From positions 62,001 to 126,000 of the forward strand of contig NZ_JOAK01000008.1 of assembly GCF_000720455.1 (NCBI RefSeq): a stretch of 64,000 nt of DNA, written 5' to 3'. Positions 29,538 through 38,415 of the stretch are shown in pieces. The position numbers were made by a program, and so were the translations under genes. The first letter of the stretch is position 1. Every line of letters begins with the position of its first letter. The notes beneath the pieces were generated by a model, which saw only the letters and a program-made list of their open reading frames with translations, had not been told where the DNA came from and did no database searches. This stretch comes from Streptomyces virginiae (GTDB taxonomy: Bacteria; Actinomycetota; Actinomycetes; Streptomycetales; Streptomycetaceae).

Positions 29538-30977
29538 TCAGCCGGAGACTGCCCAGGGGGTGTCCAGGCGGCGGACCCGGCAGCGGGCCGGCCCCTGCGC
29601 CCGCAGGGTGATCCCCGCGCTGACCGGGATCTCGGCGTCCACCGCCTCGAACGAGTACGCCCGCAGGATCATGGCCAGCGCGATCACCGACTCCAGCATC
29701 GAGAAGTGCTGCCCGATGCAGGCGCGCGGGCCGCCGCCGAAGGGGAACCACGCGTAGCGCGGCCGCCCCGCCTCCGCCTCCGGGGTGAAACGGTCCGGGT
29801 CGAAACGGTCCGGGTCCGGCCAGTGCTCCGGGCGGCGGTGCGTCACCCAGGGCGCGAGGATCACGTCCGCGCCTGCGGGGACGGCGTGCCCGCCGATCCG
29901 GGTGGCGGCGACGGCCTTGCGGCCGATGACCGGTGCGGCCGGGTACAGCCGCATGGCCTCCTTGACCACCTGCGAGAGGTACGGGAGCCGCTCCAGGTCG
30001 GAAGCCTGCGGCGGACGGCCCCCCAGGACTCGGGTGATCTCCTCGCGCGCGCGGTCCTGCTGCTCCGGGTGCCGGGCCAGCAGGTGCAGGGCGAAGCAGA
30101 GGGAGGTCGCGGTCGTCTCGTGCCCGGCGAGCAGGAAGATCAGCACCTGGTCGCGGAGTTCGCCGTCGTCGAACTCACCGTCGTCGAACTCACCGTCGTC
30201 GAACTCGCCGTCGTCCGAGCTCCGGGCGGCGGCCAGCAGCGTCAGCAGGTCCTCTCCGGAGGCGTCCGCGCCGGCCCGCCGCCGCTGTCCTATGATCCGG
30301 TCGCAGACCCCGTACAGCTCCTCCATCGCGGCGGCCGCCCGCCGGTTGCCCGGGGTGGGCCAGTTGCGCGGGATGTTGGCGGGGGAGTACCCGCGGCGCA
30401 GCACGTAGTCCGTGATGACCGGGAAGCAGCGGGCCACGACGTCGGCGGTGGCCTCCACGTCGGTGCCGAAGAGGATCCGGGTGACAGCCCGCAGGGCGAG
30501 GTGCGTCATCTCGTCGGAGACGTCGACGATGCCGTCCAGGGCCTCCTCCCAGGCCGTGACGACCGAAGCGGTCTCGGCGGCGACGGCCCCGGCGTACCCG
30601 TCCACCCGGCGCCGCGTGAACAGCGGCTGCACGAGCCGGCGCTGGCGCAGGTAGTCCTCGTCCTGACTGGTCAGCAGGCCGTTGCCGAAGGACTCCCGGA
30701 CCTCCTGGTAGAAGGCGTTGTCCTTGCGGAAGTTGGCCGCCTGGGAGGCGAGCACCTGCTGCACGCCCTCGGGGGAGAAGACGCAGTACAGGTCGGCCCG
30801 CATCCCGGGCGGCCCGGCCGAGACCCGCACGACGTCACCGTGCCGCTGCTGTGCCCGCAGGTAGGTGCCGAGGGAGTCCGACTTCAGGTCGTGGAGCGAT
30901 CCGAGCAGCGGCGCCCCGGAGAGCGCCGGAACCTCCGTACCCGCGTCGGCGCCGCCCGTGTCCGTGCCCAGTGCCAT
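29538..30977 (-). CDS. Cytochrome P450
   Basis: 479 residues from the ATG at 30977 (a GAGGGGA lies about 12 nt upstream). Standard P450 landmarks are the I-helix LLAGHETTATSL, the K-helix KEAMRLYP (ExxR), the PERF-like DPDRFDPDRF and the heme loop FPFGGGPRACIGQHFS with axial C420. The AGHETT and RLYP motifs place it with CYP102/CYP4-like bacterial P450s rather than the usual Streptomyces CYP105 type. A five-residue repeat (DDGEF) occurs four times just before the I-helix. The redox partner is not in the window; substrate unknown. Confidence 0.93.
   Translation of the reverse strand: MALGTDTGGADAGTEVPALSGAPLLGSLHDLKSDSLGTYLRAQQRHGDVVRVSAGPPGMRADLYCVFSPEGVQQVLASQAANFRKDNAFYQEVRESFGNGLLTSQDEDYLRQRRLVQPLFTRRRVDGYAGAVAAETASVVTAWEEALDGIVDVSDEMTHLALRAVTRILFGTDVEATADVVARCFPVITDYVLRRGYSPANIPRNWPTPGNRRAAAAMEELYGVCDRIIGQRRRAGADASGEDLLTLLAAARSSDDGEFDDGEFDDGEFDDGELRDQVLIFLLAGHETTATSLCFALHLLARHPEQQDRAREEITRVLGGRPPQASDLERLPYLSQVVKEAMRLYPAAPVIGRKAVAATRIGGHAVPAGADVILAPWVTHRRPEHWPDPDRFDPDRFTPEAEAGRPRYAWFPFGGGPRACIGQHFSMLESVIALAMILRAYSFEAVDAEIPVSAGITLRAQGPARCRVRRLDTPWAVSG
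30165..30217. repeat. 15-bp in-frame tandem repeat inside the P450 gene
   Basis: Units of CCGTCGTCGAACTCA (plus-strand reading) repeat three to four times and encode DDGEF on the minus strand. The acidic insert lies in the loop before the I-helix and is likely variable in copy number. Confidence 0.8.
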
Positions 30978-31143
30978 CCGGATGCCCGTCCCCTCGTCCC
31001 CTCGCCCTGCCGGAGCCCGATTCTGCCGCCCGCGCCCGCCCCTGGCGAGAGTGCGTGCCCCGTCGGGCCGGATCGGGCCGGATCGGGGGCCGGCCGGGGA
31101 GCCGGTAGGCTCGCGATCGATCACCGGGTGCCGGAGGGACGTG

Positions 31144-32043
31144 ATGGGTGTGGCCCGACCGCGGGTGGGCGTGGCGGTGCTGACCATGGGAGACCGGATG
31201 CCCGAGCTGCTGGCCCTGCTGGACTCGGTCGCCCGGCAGGACGAGCCGGCCGCCCGGATCGTCGTGGTCGGCAACGGGTGCGCGCTGCCGGGTCTGCCGG
31301 ACGGGGTCGTCGGGGTGGAGCTGACGGACAACCTCGGCGTCTCCGGCGGCCGCAACGTCGCCTGGCAGCGCCTGCGGGAGTTCGGTGACGTGGACGTACT
31401 GGTGGACCTGGACGACGACGGACTGCTCGTCGACGCCGACGTCGTCCGCCGCACCGCCGACCTGTACGAGACCGGGGCCGGGCGGCGGGGCGGCGCGCGC
31501 CTGGGCATCGTCGGCTTCCGGATCGCCGACGAGACGGGCCGGACGCAGCGCCGCCACGTCCCGCGCCTGCGCGCCGCGGACCCGATGCGGCGCGGCCTGG
31601 TCACGACGTTCCTCGGGGGCGGCCACGCCCTGTCGATGGAGATGCTGGAACGGACCGGCGGCTGGCCGGACGCGTTCTTCTTCACCCACGAGGAGACCGA
31701 CCTCGCCTGGCGCGCGCTCGACGCGGGCTGGGACATCCTCTACGAGCCGCAGCTCGTGCTCCAGCACCCGAAGACCTCACCCGCCCGGCACGCGGTCTAC
31801 TACCGGATGACCGCCCGCAACCGGGTCTGGCTCGCCCGCCGCCGCCTCCCGGCGCCGCTCGTGCCCGTGTACCTCGGCGTGTGGATCGCGCTGACGGTGG
31901 CCCGGACGCGGTCGGCGGCCGGGCTACGAGCCTGGTTCGGCGGGTTCGCCGAGGGCCTGCGATCCGACGCGGGCCCCCGCAGACCCATGCGCTGGCGCAC
32001 GGTGGCCCGAATGACCCGACTGGGCAGACCCCCGATCGTCTAG
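31144..32043 (+). CDS. Glycosyltransferase family 2 protein
   Basis: 299 residues from the ATG at 31144 with ribosome site GGAGGGACGTG. The GT-A fold shows VAVLTMGDRMPELLALLDSV, the nucleotide/metal-binding DLDDDGLLV and the acceptor-site HEETDLAWRALDAGW. It would transfer a sugar from an NDP-sugar to an unidentified acceptor, probably at the cell envelope. No neighbouring sugar-biosynthesis genes are present. It is divergent from the P450. Confidence 0.88.
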   Translation: MGVARPRVGVAVLTMGDRMPELLALLDSVARQDEPAARIVVVGNGCALPGLPDGVVGVELTDNLGVSGGRNVAWQRLREFGDVDVLVDLDDDGLLVDADVVRRTADLYETGAGRRGGARLGIVGFRIADETGRTQRRHVPRLRAADPMRRGLVTTFLGGGHALSMEMLERTGGWPDAFFFTHEETDLAWRALDAGWDILYEPQLVLQHPKTSPARHAVYYRMTARNRVWLARRRLPAPLVPVYLGVWIALTVARTRSAAGLRAWFGGFAEGLRSDAGPRRPMRWRTVARMTRLGRPPIV

Positions 32044-32444
32044 AGGCCCTCGTAGCGGTCCTCCAGTACGGGGATGCAAGGCGACAGGGCCGCCTCCACG
32101 TCCTCGGTCACCCGCCCGCGCACCATCCGCAGGACGCGGACCTCGTTCTCGCGGCCGCGGTCCTCGTCGTCACGTACGTGCATCACCCCGTACGAACCGG
32201 GTGCCAGCCGTCCGACCTCGCCGAAGAACTCCACGACCTCCGGGTCGCGGTGGTTGCGAAAGCCGCCGAGGTGGACGAACAGCTCCCCGTTCATCCACCG
32301 CAGGTCGAGCAGACCGGGACTGCCGATCTCCTCGATCCGGGCCGCGACGGCTCCGGCGATCCGCCGGAGCCGGACGTCCCCGCGGGCGCTGTCGTCGGCG
32401 TCGGCGCTCTCCTGGACGCTGATCCAGCCGTGGTACTCGAACAT
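32040..32444 (-). CDS. Imm7-family (immunity protein 7) protein
   Basis: 134 residues from the ATG at 32444, four bases after the GNAT stop; a GTG at 32459 inside the GNAT gene is an alternative. The N-terminus MFEYHGWISVQES and the central LFVHLGGFRNHRDPEVVEFF match the Imm7 immunity family of polymorphic-toxin systems. Such proteins bind and neutralise a cognate toxin in the cytoplasm. No toxin gene is adjacent, so this is an orphan immunity gene. Confidence 0.7.
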   Translation of the reverse strand: MFEYHGWISVQESADADDSARGDVRLRRIAGAVAARIEEIGSPGLLDLRWMNGELFVHLGGFRNHRDPEVVEFFGEVGRLAPGSYGVMHVRDDEDRGRENEVRVLRMVRGRVTEDVEAALSPCIPVLEDRYEGL

Positions 32445-32448
32445 GCCG

Positions 32449-32964
32449 TCACAGCTCACGCAGGTAGCGGAGCTCGCAGAGGGTGACGCCGTCGTAGACG
32501 TCGTCCTGCGTCGCGCCGTCGGGCGCGTAGCCGGCCCGTTCGTAGAACTGCCGGGCCCGCCGGTTGTCCTGGAGGACCCACAGGGCGGCCGTCTCGAAGC
32601 CCTGCTCCTTCATCGCGGCGTGCGCCTCGCCGAGGAGCCGGCGGCCCACACCCGTACCGATCAGGTCCGGCGCCACGTACAGGGCGTAGACCTCGCCGAT
32701 CCGCCCCGCGCCGGACACCAGGATCCGGGACGGCCCGAAGCAGATCCACCCCACCGGGCCGCGCTCGCCGAGCGCCACGAGGTCCCCCGACACGCCCCCG
32801 GCGCGGGAGAACCGCTCCCGCCGCCGGGCGGCGTCGTCCTCGATCGTCATCGCGTCCAGGTACGACTGGGGAACGATGCCGGCGTACGCCGCCTGCCAAC
32901 CCCGGACCCGGATCGCCGAAACGGCCTCGATGTCGGCCTCGTCCATCTCACGCACGCGCACCAT
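32449..32964 (-). CDS. GNAT family N-acetyltransferase
   Basis: 171 residues from the ATG at 32964. The acetyl-CoA site is LYVAPDLIGTGVGRRLLGEA, followed by LWVLQDNRRARQFYERAGY. The N-terminus REMDEADIEAVSAIRVRGWQ is typical of the family. Substrate unknown. It is immediately followed by the Imm7 gene, with which it is probably co-transcribed. Confidence 0.88.
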   Translation of the reverse strand: MVRVREMDEADIEAVSAIRVRGWQAAYAGIVPQSYLDAMTIEDDAARRRERFSRAGGVSGDLVALGERGPVGWICFGPSRILVSGAGRIGEVYALYVAPDLIGTGVGRRLLGEAHAAMKEQGFETAALWVLQDNRRARQFYERAGYAPDGATQDDVYDGVTLCELRYLREL

Positions 32965-33035
32965 GGCGCCAAGGTAGGCCACGACCTTCGCGCCGAACCA
33001 CCGTTTATCGACGACCACCGGTGATCGGTGGAGGC

Positions 33036-33503
33036 TCAGACGCGAGCCCGGACCTGCCGCACCGCATGGCCGAGGGCCTCGGCGACGGCGGCCAGTTCGG
33101 CGTCGTCGAACCAGAGACGCTCGGGGTTCCAGACGGCGATCTCGAACCGGGCGAAGCCGCAGGGCCAGTCGTAGTCCAGCGCGTCCAGGGTGGTCGCCCC
33201 TCCGCAGCACGGAGTCCTGGTCGCAAGCGTCGCGAAACCGTCGCCGCAGTGGGCTCCGAGCAGGTCTCCCCACCACTCGGTGTCGACCGAGGCCCGGCAC
33301 AGCGGGCAGCCGATCCTCTCCAGGTTGTCCCCGCAGTCCACGGCGGTCACCGCGTCGTGCCAGGTCATGTCGATCTCGACGTCCACCCCGTCGACGACGC
33401 CCGGCGTCAGCCGTTCGACCATTACGAACGCGCGGTCGGCGGCGGCCCGGTCGGGCTGCCACCCCGCATCGGTCGGAATGATCGACAGGACGTCGTCGCT
33501 CAC
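33036..33503 (-). CDS. Cysteine-containing protein of unknown function
   Basis: 155 residues starting at the GTG at 33503 (preceded by GGGGGAGCC). I do not recognise the family. It has a C-x2-C pair (ERIGCPLCRASVD), further cysteines (AHCGDG, TPCCGG, WPCGF) and a Trp-rich acidic middle, so it could bind a metal. No signal peptide or membrane segment is seen. It lies between the GNAT gene and the AraC-type regulator on the same strand. Confidence 0.65.
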   Translation of the reverse strand: MSDDVLSIIPTDAGWQPDRAAADRAFVMVERLTPGVVDGVDVEIDMTWHDAVTAVDCGDNLERIGCPLCRASVDTEWWGDLLGAHCGDGFATLATRTPCCGGATTLDALDYDWPCGFARFEIAVWNPERLWFDDAELAAVAEALGHAVRQVRARV

Positions 33504-33543
33504 GGCTCCCCCAACTGGTCGGACGGCGACGGCACCGATGGTG

Positions 33544-34413
33544 TCACGTCGGCTCGACGGGCAACCACAGCTCGCAGGTCGCGGTGCTGAAGTCGGCCGC
33601 GCGGTCGAGGGTGGCGACGATCGAGGGGCCCGGCCGCAGGCGCCACGGGTTGGAGGGGAGCCAGTCGGTCGCGGTCGCCGCCCAGGTCGTCTGCAGGGCC
33701 TGCGGATGCGGCCCGCTGGTACGGAAGACCGCCCACGTCCCCTCCGTCACCTCGATGGCGTCGAGGCCGTCCGGGGCCGGCGTGTCCCGGTCGAGGGCGA
33801 CGCCGTGCAGGTAGGTCAGTTCGCTGCCCTCCGTGCTGTCGGGATCGAGGTCGTCGGAGACCTGCAGCAGGCCTCGCGGTTCGGTGTCGCCGAGGGCCTT
33901 CAGCCGCTGGTGTTCCTCCGGCGGCAGTGCGGCGATGTGCTCCTGGATGTGCGGGTTGACGCCCTGGTGGATGAGCGGGACCCGGGTGGCGTGTCCGACC
34001 AGCCGGAACGCGGGTCGGTTGACGAGGCGGGTGTCCATGGGGACGCTCCCTTCGACGGTCAGGCGGAACCTGAGCTGCGGTTGTGTGCGCAAGGGGCCTC
34101 CATCGCGGCGGACCTCACCGGGGCCGGCGCCGTGGACCGCTCGGAACGCCCGTCCGAACGCCTCGCTCGACCCGTACCCGTGCCGGACCGCGATGCCCAG
34201 CAGGTCCGCTTCGCCGCGGACGACGTCGGCGGCGGCGACGGTCATGCGCCGCCGCCGTACGTATTCCGACAGCGGCATGCCGGCCAGCGACGAGAACATC
34301 CGGCGCAGGTGGTACCCGGTCGTACCGAACGCCCCCGCAAGCGCGTGGACATCGGGATCCTCCGCGAGGTGCTCCTCGACGAGGTCGACGAGCTGGTTGA
34401 GTGCCGAGATCAC
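33544..34413 (-). CDS. AraC-family transcriptional regulator with GyrI-like effector domain
   Basis: 289 residues from the GTG at 34413, with an excellent ribosome site (AAAGGAGGCCTC). The N-terminal double helix-turn-helix includes ALAGAFGTTGYHLRRMFSSL and GIAVRHGYGSSEAFGRAFRA. From about residue 110 the protein is a GyrI-like ligand domain (MDTRLVNRPAFRLVGHATRV to the end), as in the Rob/SoxS-related multidrug sensors. Targets are unknown; the adjacent Cys-containing protein gene is a candidate. Confidence 0.87.
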   Translation of the reverse strand: MISALNQLVDLVEEHLAEDPDVHALAGAFGTTGYHLRRMFSSLAGMPLSEYVRRRRMTVAAADVVRGEADLLGIAVRHGYGSSEAFGRAFRAVHGAGPGEVRRDGGPLRTQPQLRFRLTVEGSVPMDTRLVNRPAFRLVGHATRVPLIHQGVNPHIQEHIAALPPEEHQRLKALGDTEPRGLLQVSDDLDPDSTEGSELTYLHGVALDRDTPAPDGLDAIEVTEGTWAVFRTSGPHPQALQTTWAATATDWLPSNPWRLRPGPSIVATLDRAADFSTATCELWLPVEPT

Positions 34414-34484
34414 GAGGCCTCCTTTCGATTCCAACCCTGGCAGCGAACACCGAGCCCGCACCCGACCGCTGCGAACCGATCCGA

Positions 34485-35831
34485 TCAGGCGCGCGGTCTG
34501 AGGCGGTCTCTCCGCAGGGCCTCCGGGCTGTCGAAGCGGTCACGGAGGAGGGCGACCGCCCGGTCCGGCTCGCCCCGGCGCACGAGTCGTTCGGCGCGGG
34601 CGACCGTACCCGCCAGCGTCCCGTCGTGGGCCTCGTCGCCGGGGGAGTCGGCGAACTCGAACCCGTGGTCATAGCCGGGGAAGAGCTCCTCCAGGCCCGC
34701 CACGAGCTCCCGGCCGACGGGCCCGGCGGCGCGGACTTCGGCGAAGGCCTCCGCAGGGCGCCCGCGGTGGGCGTGGACTTCCGCCCGCTCCCGGAGCCGT
34801 TCGCCGATCGTGCCTCCGTGGCGGGCGTGGAAGTCGTCGATGTAGGCCAGGGCCTCGTCGCAGCGCCCCTCGTCGGCGAGCCAACGGCACAGGGGACGCA
34901 TGATCCACTCCGGATCGCCGCCCATGGTGTGCGGGACGGGCCGCAGGACCTCGACGGCCTCTACGCGACGGCCGTGCCGGACCAGGAGTTCGGCCAGGTG
35001 AAGCGCCACATGGGGATCGGCCGGGTCGCCGGCCGCGCGCCGTAGGGTCTCGACGGCCTCCTCCACCCGCTGTTGCTGCTCCAGGTGGTCGGCCAGGGCG
35101 GCCAGGGCGTACTCCTCGCCTCCGTCCGCGACGAACGCCCGCAGATCGGCCTCGCGGTCGTGGCGGGCGAGGAGATGGGCGAGCTGCTGCGCGTGGTCGG
35201 CGTACATCACGCCGTCGACGTGTACGTGACGGCGCAGCAGGTCGGCGGCCTCGTCGACGAGGCCCTGACGTTCCAGCAGGGTGGCGTGCAGGGGGACGGT
35301 GTTCCAGGCGTCCGACGACCCCGGTCCGAAGGGGTCCGTCGCGCCGACGCCCACGGCGGGGAGCAGCGCCGCGATCTCCGCGTCGCGTCCATGGCCGGCC
35401 GTCACCTCCACCAGCACCCCGGCCAGTGCCGGGTCGGCGGCGCGCGGTCCCAGCAGGGTGACGACCTCGTCGATGCGGCCCAGGCGGGCGAGCAGGGGAG
35501 CCAGTTGGCGGGCGGCCCGGCGGTCTCCGGAGCGTGCGGGGCGGCGGAGCAGGGCGACGGCCTCCTCGACGCGGTCCCATGTGGCGAGCAGCCCGGCGAC
35601 CGTACCGACCGCCCGCGGCCATCCGGTGGCGACGAACGGTGCCAGCAGCGCCAGCGCCGCTTCCTGGCTCGTCGCTGCCTGAGCCAGGCGATGCGCGCAG
35701 TACCAGTCCCCGGCGTCGGCCTGGTCGCGCACGACGCCGACGTGGCCGTGCTCCAGGAGCAGCGAGGCCACGGTGGGCGGTATCCAGCCGTCGTAGGTGC
35801 GGTGGCGGTGATCCAGGTCGACGGCGTCCAT
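34485..35831 (-). CDS. Tetratricopeptide-like repeat protein
   Basis: 448 residues built of helical repeats of about 34-38 residues containing pieces such as EEAVALLRRPARSGD, DEAADLLRRHVHVDG, EEAVETLRRAAGDPA and DRAVALLRDRFDSPE. No signal peptide, membrane helix or catalytic motif is visible. TPR-like arrays usually act as protein-binding scaffolds; the partner is unknown. It is followed on the same strand by the AraC/GyrI-like gene. Confidence 0.75.
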   Translation of the reverse strand: MDAVDLDHRHRTYDGWIPPTVASLLLEHGHVGVVRDQADAGDWYCAHRLAQAATSQEAALALLAPFVATGWPRAVGTVAGLLATWDRVEEAVALLRRPARSGDRRAARQLAPLLARLGRIDEVVTLLGPRAADPALAGVLVEVTAGHGRDAEIAALLPAVGVGATDPFGPGSSDAWNTVPLHATLLERQGLVDEAADLLRRHVHVDGVMYADHAQQLAHLLARHDREADLRAFVADGGEEYALAALADHLEQQQRVEEAVETLRRAAGDPADPHVALHLAELLVRHGRRVEAVEVLRPVPHTMGGDPEWIMRPLCRWLADEGRCDEALAYIDDFHARHGGTIGERLRERAEVHAHRGRPAEAFAEVRAAGPVGRELVAGLEELFPGYDHGFEFADSPGDEAHDGTLAGTVARAERLVRRGEPDRAVALLRDRFDSPEALRRDRLRPRA

Positions 35832-35841
35832 GCGCGCGACC

Positions 35842-36438
35842 CTAGCGGAGCAGCGCGAACGTGCCGGCTGCGGCGGCCGCGCCCAGTGTGGTGCCCGCGA
35901 GGGCCTGGGCGAGGGTGTGGTCGCGGAGCCGCACCCGGGACCAGCCGACGAGGGCGACCACGGGGTAGACGAGGAGCAGCCCGGGCCCGTAGGTCATGGC
36001 GAGCATGGCCACGCTCCCGGAGGACACCCCCGCGTGCACGCTGATCTTCCACGCGGGGGTCACGGCGAGCAGGGCCGCCAGGGTGACCAGCATCGCCGCG
36101 ATCAGCGCGATCATCGTCCGTGGGGCGCCAAGGAGCCACAGCAGCAGGGTGCCGGTGGCGACCGAGGCGCCGGCGAAGGCCATCACGAGGATGCGCTGCG
36201 GCCTCTGCCCGACGTGCCGGTCGGCCCAGCGGCCGCGGTGGATGCCGTACTTGATGAACGCCAGGGGAATGCCGGCGGCGAACAGGCAGCCGAGAAGTCC
36301 CCAACCGATCCCCGTGAGGCGGCCGGTGTGCCACCCGATGAGGAGGGTGTCGGCGATGATCCAGGTCTTGGGATCGAGCCCGTCGGTCACCAGACGTGCG
36401 GCCCGGGACGCGCCGGACCGGCTGATCGTGGTCGTCAC
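35842..36438 (-). CDS. PAP2-like integral membrane protein
   Basis: 198 residues with about five membrane helices. KISVHAGVSSGS and the later SRVRLRDHTLAQALAG resemble the second and third active-site motifs of type 2 phosphatidic acid phosphatases. The final motif carries Q-A where many have D-V, and the first KxxxxxxRP motif is not obvious. It may be a divergent lipid phosphatase or a catalytically weak relative. It ends 10 bp upstream of the repeat-protein gene, on the same strand. Confidence 0.65.
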   Translation of the reverse strand: MTTTISRSGASRAARLVTDGLDPKTWIIADTLLIGWHTGRLTGIGWGLLGCLFAAGIPLAFIKYGIHRGRWADRHVGQRPQRILVMAFAGASVATGTLLLWLLGAPRTMIALIAAMLVTLAALLAVTPAWKISVHAGVSSGSVAMLAMTYGPGLLLVYPVVALVGWSRVRLRDHTLAQALAGTTLGAAAAAGTFALLR

Positions 36439-36627
36439 GCCGTGTCCTCCGGGCGGATCGTGTCGAGAAAACCCGCCTCGAACGTCCGATCATAGTGGTT
36501 TCGGCGGGACGGCCGGACGGCCCGGACGGGCCGGCCCCGTCGCACCGCCCGCCGGCCCGCCGCTGTCAGTGCCGATGGGTACGGTGCAGCCACGATCGAG
36601 TGCGTGCTGTGGTGCGGGGAGGCAGCC

Positions 36628-37386
36628 ATGGGGGCCAAGACCGGTGTGCTCGTGTACGCCGACGGTGATGTGCCGGACCTGCTGCGGCAGGTGGGCGCGT
36701 CCGACCCGGAGCGGACGTCCCGCATGATGCGGCGCCTGTATCCGGGCTGTGGGATCGAAGAGGCTCGGGGGTCGGTCCTGGGGGAGGCGGTCTACCCTCC
36801 CGCCGGCACGGCTTGTGCGGCGAGCTGGCCGGGTGTCGAGGTCGTCTGCGATCGCCGGCTGATGATCGATTTCCCGTCACGGCTTCCCGGGCACCTCGTG
36901 GCGGCGAGTGCCGGCCGCCGGCTGGTCCTGCATGCCATGCACAGCGTGGTCGACTGGCTGGCGTTCGCCGTCTGGGAGGACGGACGTCTCGTCCGCTCCC
37001 TGAGCCTGTCCCCGGACAGCGGGATCATCGAGAACATCGGGCAGCCGCTGCCCTTCGAACTTCCCTACTGGGCCGGGGACCGTCCTGCGGACGTCGTTCC
37101 CCGGCCCGGTGCGGAAGAGGAGCCCTACGCCCTGCCCTTCCACCCGCTGGAACTCGGAGAAGACGCGCTGCGTTCGCTCTGCGGCTTCGTCCAGGAGGGC
37201 CGCCGCGAGCCCGAGGACGTGGACGCCGACGAGGTCGAACTGCACGGCTTCCGCGTGTCGGACCCGCACGCCCCCGACCCCGCCGGCCGAGAGGCGGCAC
37301 GGCGGCAGGCCCTGGAACGGATGGGGCCGCCACGCGTCTACACGATGGGGCCGGACGGCTCGCTGGTGGAGCGGGACGCCCTCTAG
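36628..37386 (+). CDS. DUF6928 family protein
   Basis: 252 residues from the ATG at 36628 with GGGGAGG upstream. It opens MGAKTGVLVYADGDVPDLLR and contains LHAMHSVVDWLAFAVWEDGR followed by a serine/leucine-rich stretch and GIIENIGQPLPFELPYW. I recall this as a conserved Streptomyces family (DUF6928) without known function. It is cytoplasmic by sequence. Its stop codon overlaps the stop of a small convergent gene. Confidence 0.75.
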   Translation: MGAKTGVLVYADGDVPDLLRQVGASDPERTSRMMRRLYPGCGIEEARGSVLGEAVYPPAGTACAASWPGVEVVCDRRLMIDFPSRLPGHLVAASAGRRLVLHAMHSVVDWLAFAVWEDGRLVRSLSLSPDSGIIENIGQPLPFELPYWAGDRPADVVPRPGAEEEPYALPFHPLELGEDALRSLCGFVQEGRREPEDVDADEVELHGFRVSDPHAPDPAGREAARRQALERMGPPRVYTMGPDGSLVERDAL

Positions 37387-37544
37387 GCGCTGTCGAGGAT
37401 GCTGCCGACCGTTTCCGTGATGCGGTGCTTCCACTTGTGCCGACGGTTGCAGTACTGGCGCGGGAACCAGCGCCGTTCCTGCGGTATCTGCCGGTTACAC
37501 CACTTGCACAGCACCGTGCGGCCCCTGCTCGCGAAATCCCCCAT
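37383..37544 (-). CDS. Small Cys/Arg-rich protein, possible zinc finger
   Basis: 53 residues, starting MGDFASRGRTVLCKWCNRQI, with YCNRRHKWKHRI later. It has C-x2-C followed after about 16 residues by a Cys and several His, so one zinc site is plausible, and it is strongly basic. Its stop (37383-37385) overlaps the stop of the convergent DUF6928 gene. The ribosome site is weak, so expression is uncertain. The coherent Cys/His pattern and third-position GC support it as a real gene. Confidence 0.6.
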   Translation of the reverse strand: MGDFASRGRTVLCKWCNRQIPQERRWFPRQYCNRRHKWKHRITETVGSILDSA

Positions 37545-37596
37545 GGTGAGACTCTAGCGGCAGTGACCTGCGCCTTCCGCTGTGAGGGAGGACGGT

Positions 37597-38112
37597 TCAG
37601 TAGCCCCAGCGCTGACCGACGCTGCTGTCCTGACGGCAGTGGATCGCGCGGCCGTTGGCGTCACGCCCGGAGCTTCCGATGTCGGCCTTTCTGCATATCT
37701 GACCGGCTTTGTAGCAGTTCCCGGCGTTGGAGAGCGGGTAGCAGGCGGTGTTCTCCTCGGCCTTGGTGGGCTCGGGAGCCGGGGCCGCCGTACGGGTGCG
37801 CGTCGGAGCGGGAGGCGCGGCGGCGGGCTTGGTGGCGGCAGGGGCCTGCGTCGTGGCCCGGGCGGCCGGCGCGGCGGTGGTGGGGTCGGCGCTCGGGGTG
37901 GGGCTGGCGCTCGGGCTCGGGGAGGTGGGCACCGCCGAGGGGGTGGCGCCGGCCGTGACGGCGACGCTCGCGCTCGCACTCGGGGTGACGGCGCCGGCGC
38001 CGGTGGCGCTCGGGTCGCACGCGGCGAGCATCAGCACGGCGGTGACGGCGGCGAGGGCGCCCCCGTAGCGCTTCTTGAGGGTGCTCTGGCTGCCGGGAGG
38101 ACGCATGGCCAT
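37597..38112 (-). CDS. Secreted lipoprotein with Pro/Thr/Ala-rich linker and Cys-rich C-terminus
   Basis: 171 residues from the ATG at 38112 (CAGGAGCCACCG upstream). The signal ends in a lipobox, AVLMLAAC. About 85 residues of Ala/Pro/Ser/Thr follow (wall-spanning linker type). A compact C-terminal module contains four cysteines (TACYPL, NCYKAG, QICRKA, IHCRQD). The module's function is unknown to me; it could be an extracellular sensor or binding domain. Confidence 0.75.
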   Translation of the reverse strand: MAMRPPGSQSTLKKRYGGALAAVTAVLMLAACDPSATGAGAVTPSASASVAVTAGATPSAVPTSPSPSASPTPSADPTTAAPAARATTQAPAATKPAAAPPAPTRTRTAAPAPEPTKAEENTACYPLSNAGNCYKAGQICRKADIGSSGRDANGRAIHCRQDSSVGQRWGY

Positions 38113-38415
38113 CGGTGGCTCCTGGATGGGCGGGGCACTTGGGATGGCGAGCAACATACTCGGCAAGTTGAAGCTTGTACGGGTTAATGCAGAAAATCGA
38201 GACGGTGTACGACGACCGCAGGACCCTCGCCGTGTGCCGGGGGTGCGGGCGGGTACGGATCCCCCGGAGCGTGCAGCGGACCGCTGTGACCTGAGGGGTC
38301 GGATGCGGCGCTGCCCGGCTGCCCCTGCCCGGCATCTCCGGCGTTCTCGCCCGATCCCACCGGCTGAGGAGCACACGGCTCCGGAGGCGCGATGCGTCTC
38401 GGGTGTTTCAGTGGC
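38113..38415. other. Non-coding gap upstream of the Cys-rich lipoprotein gene
   Basis: 303 bp between two minus-strand lipoprotein genes. Open frames here are read-through of the lipoprotein frame. The part next to the lipoprotein (38130-38200) is relatively AT-rich (for example TATGTTGC and TTAACC on the minus strand) and probably carries its promoter. I cannot assign a -35/-10 pair with confidence. Confidence 0.45.

Noticed and set aside
30165..30217. CRISPR-like or regulatory direct repeats.
   Set aside because: The units are 15 bp, contiguous and in frame within the P450 gene, with no spacers.
29538..32043. Small biosynthetic gene cluster (P450 plus glycosyltransferase).
   Set aside because: The genes are divergent, have no core synthase or sugar-pathway genes nearby, and neither shows a specialised-metabolism signature.
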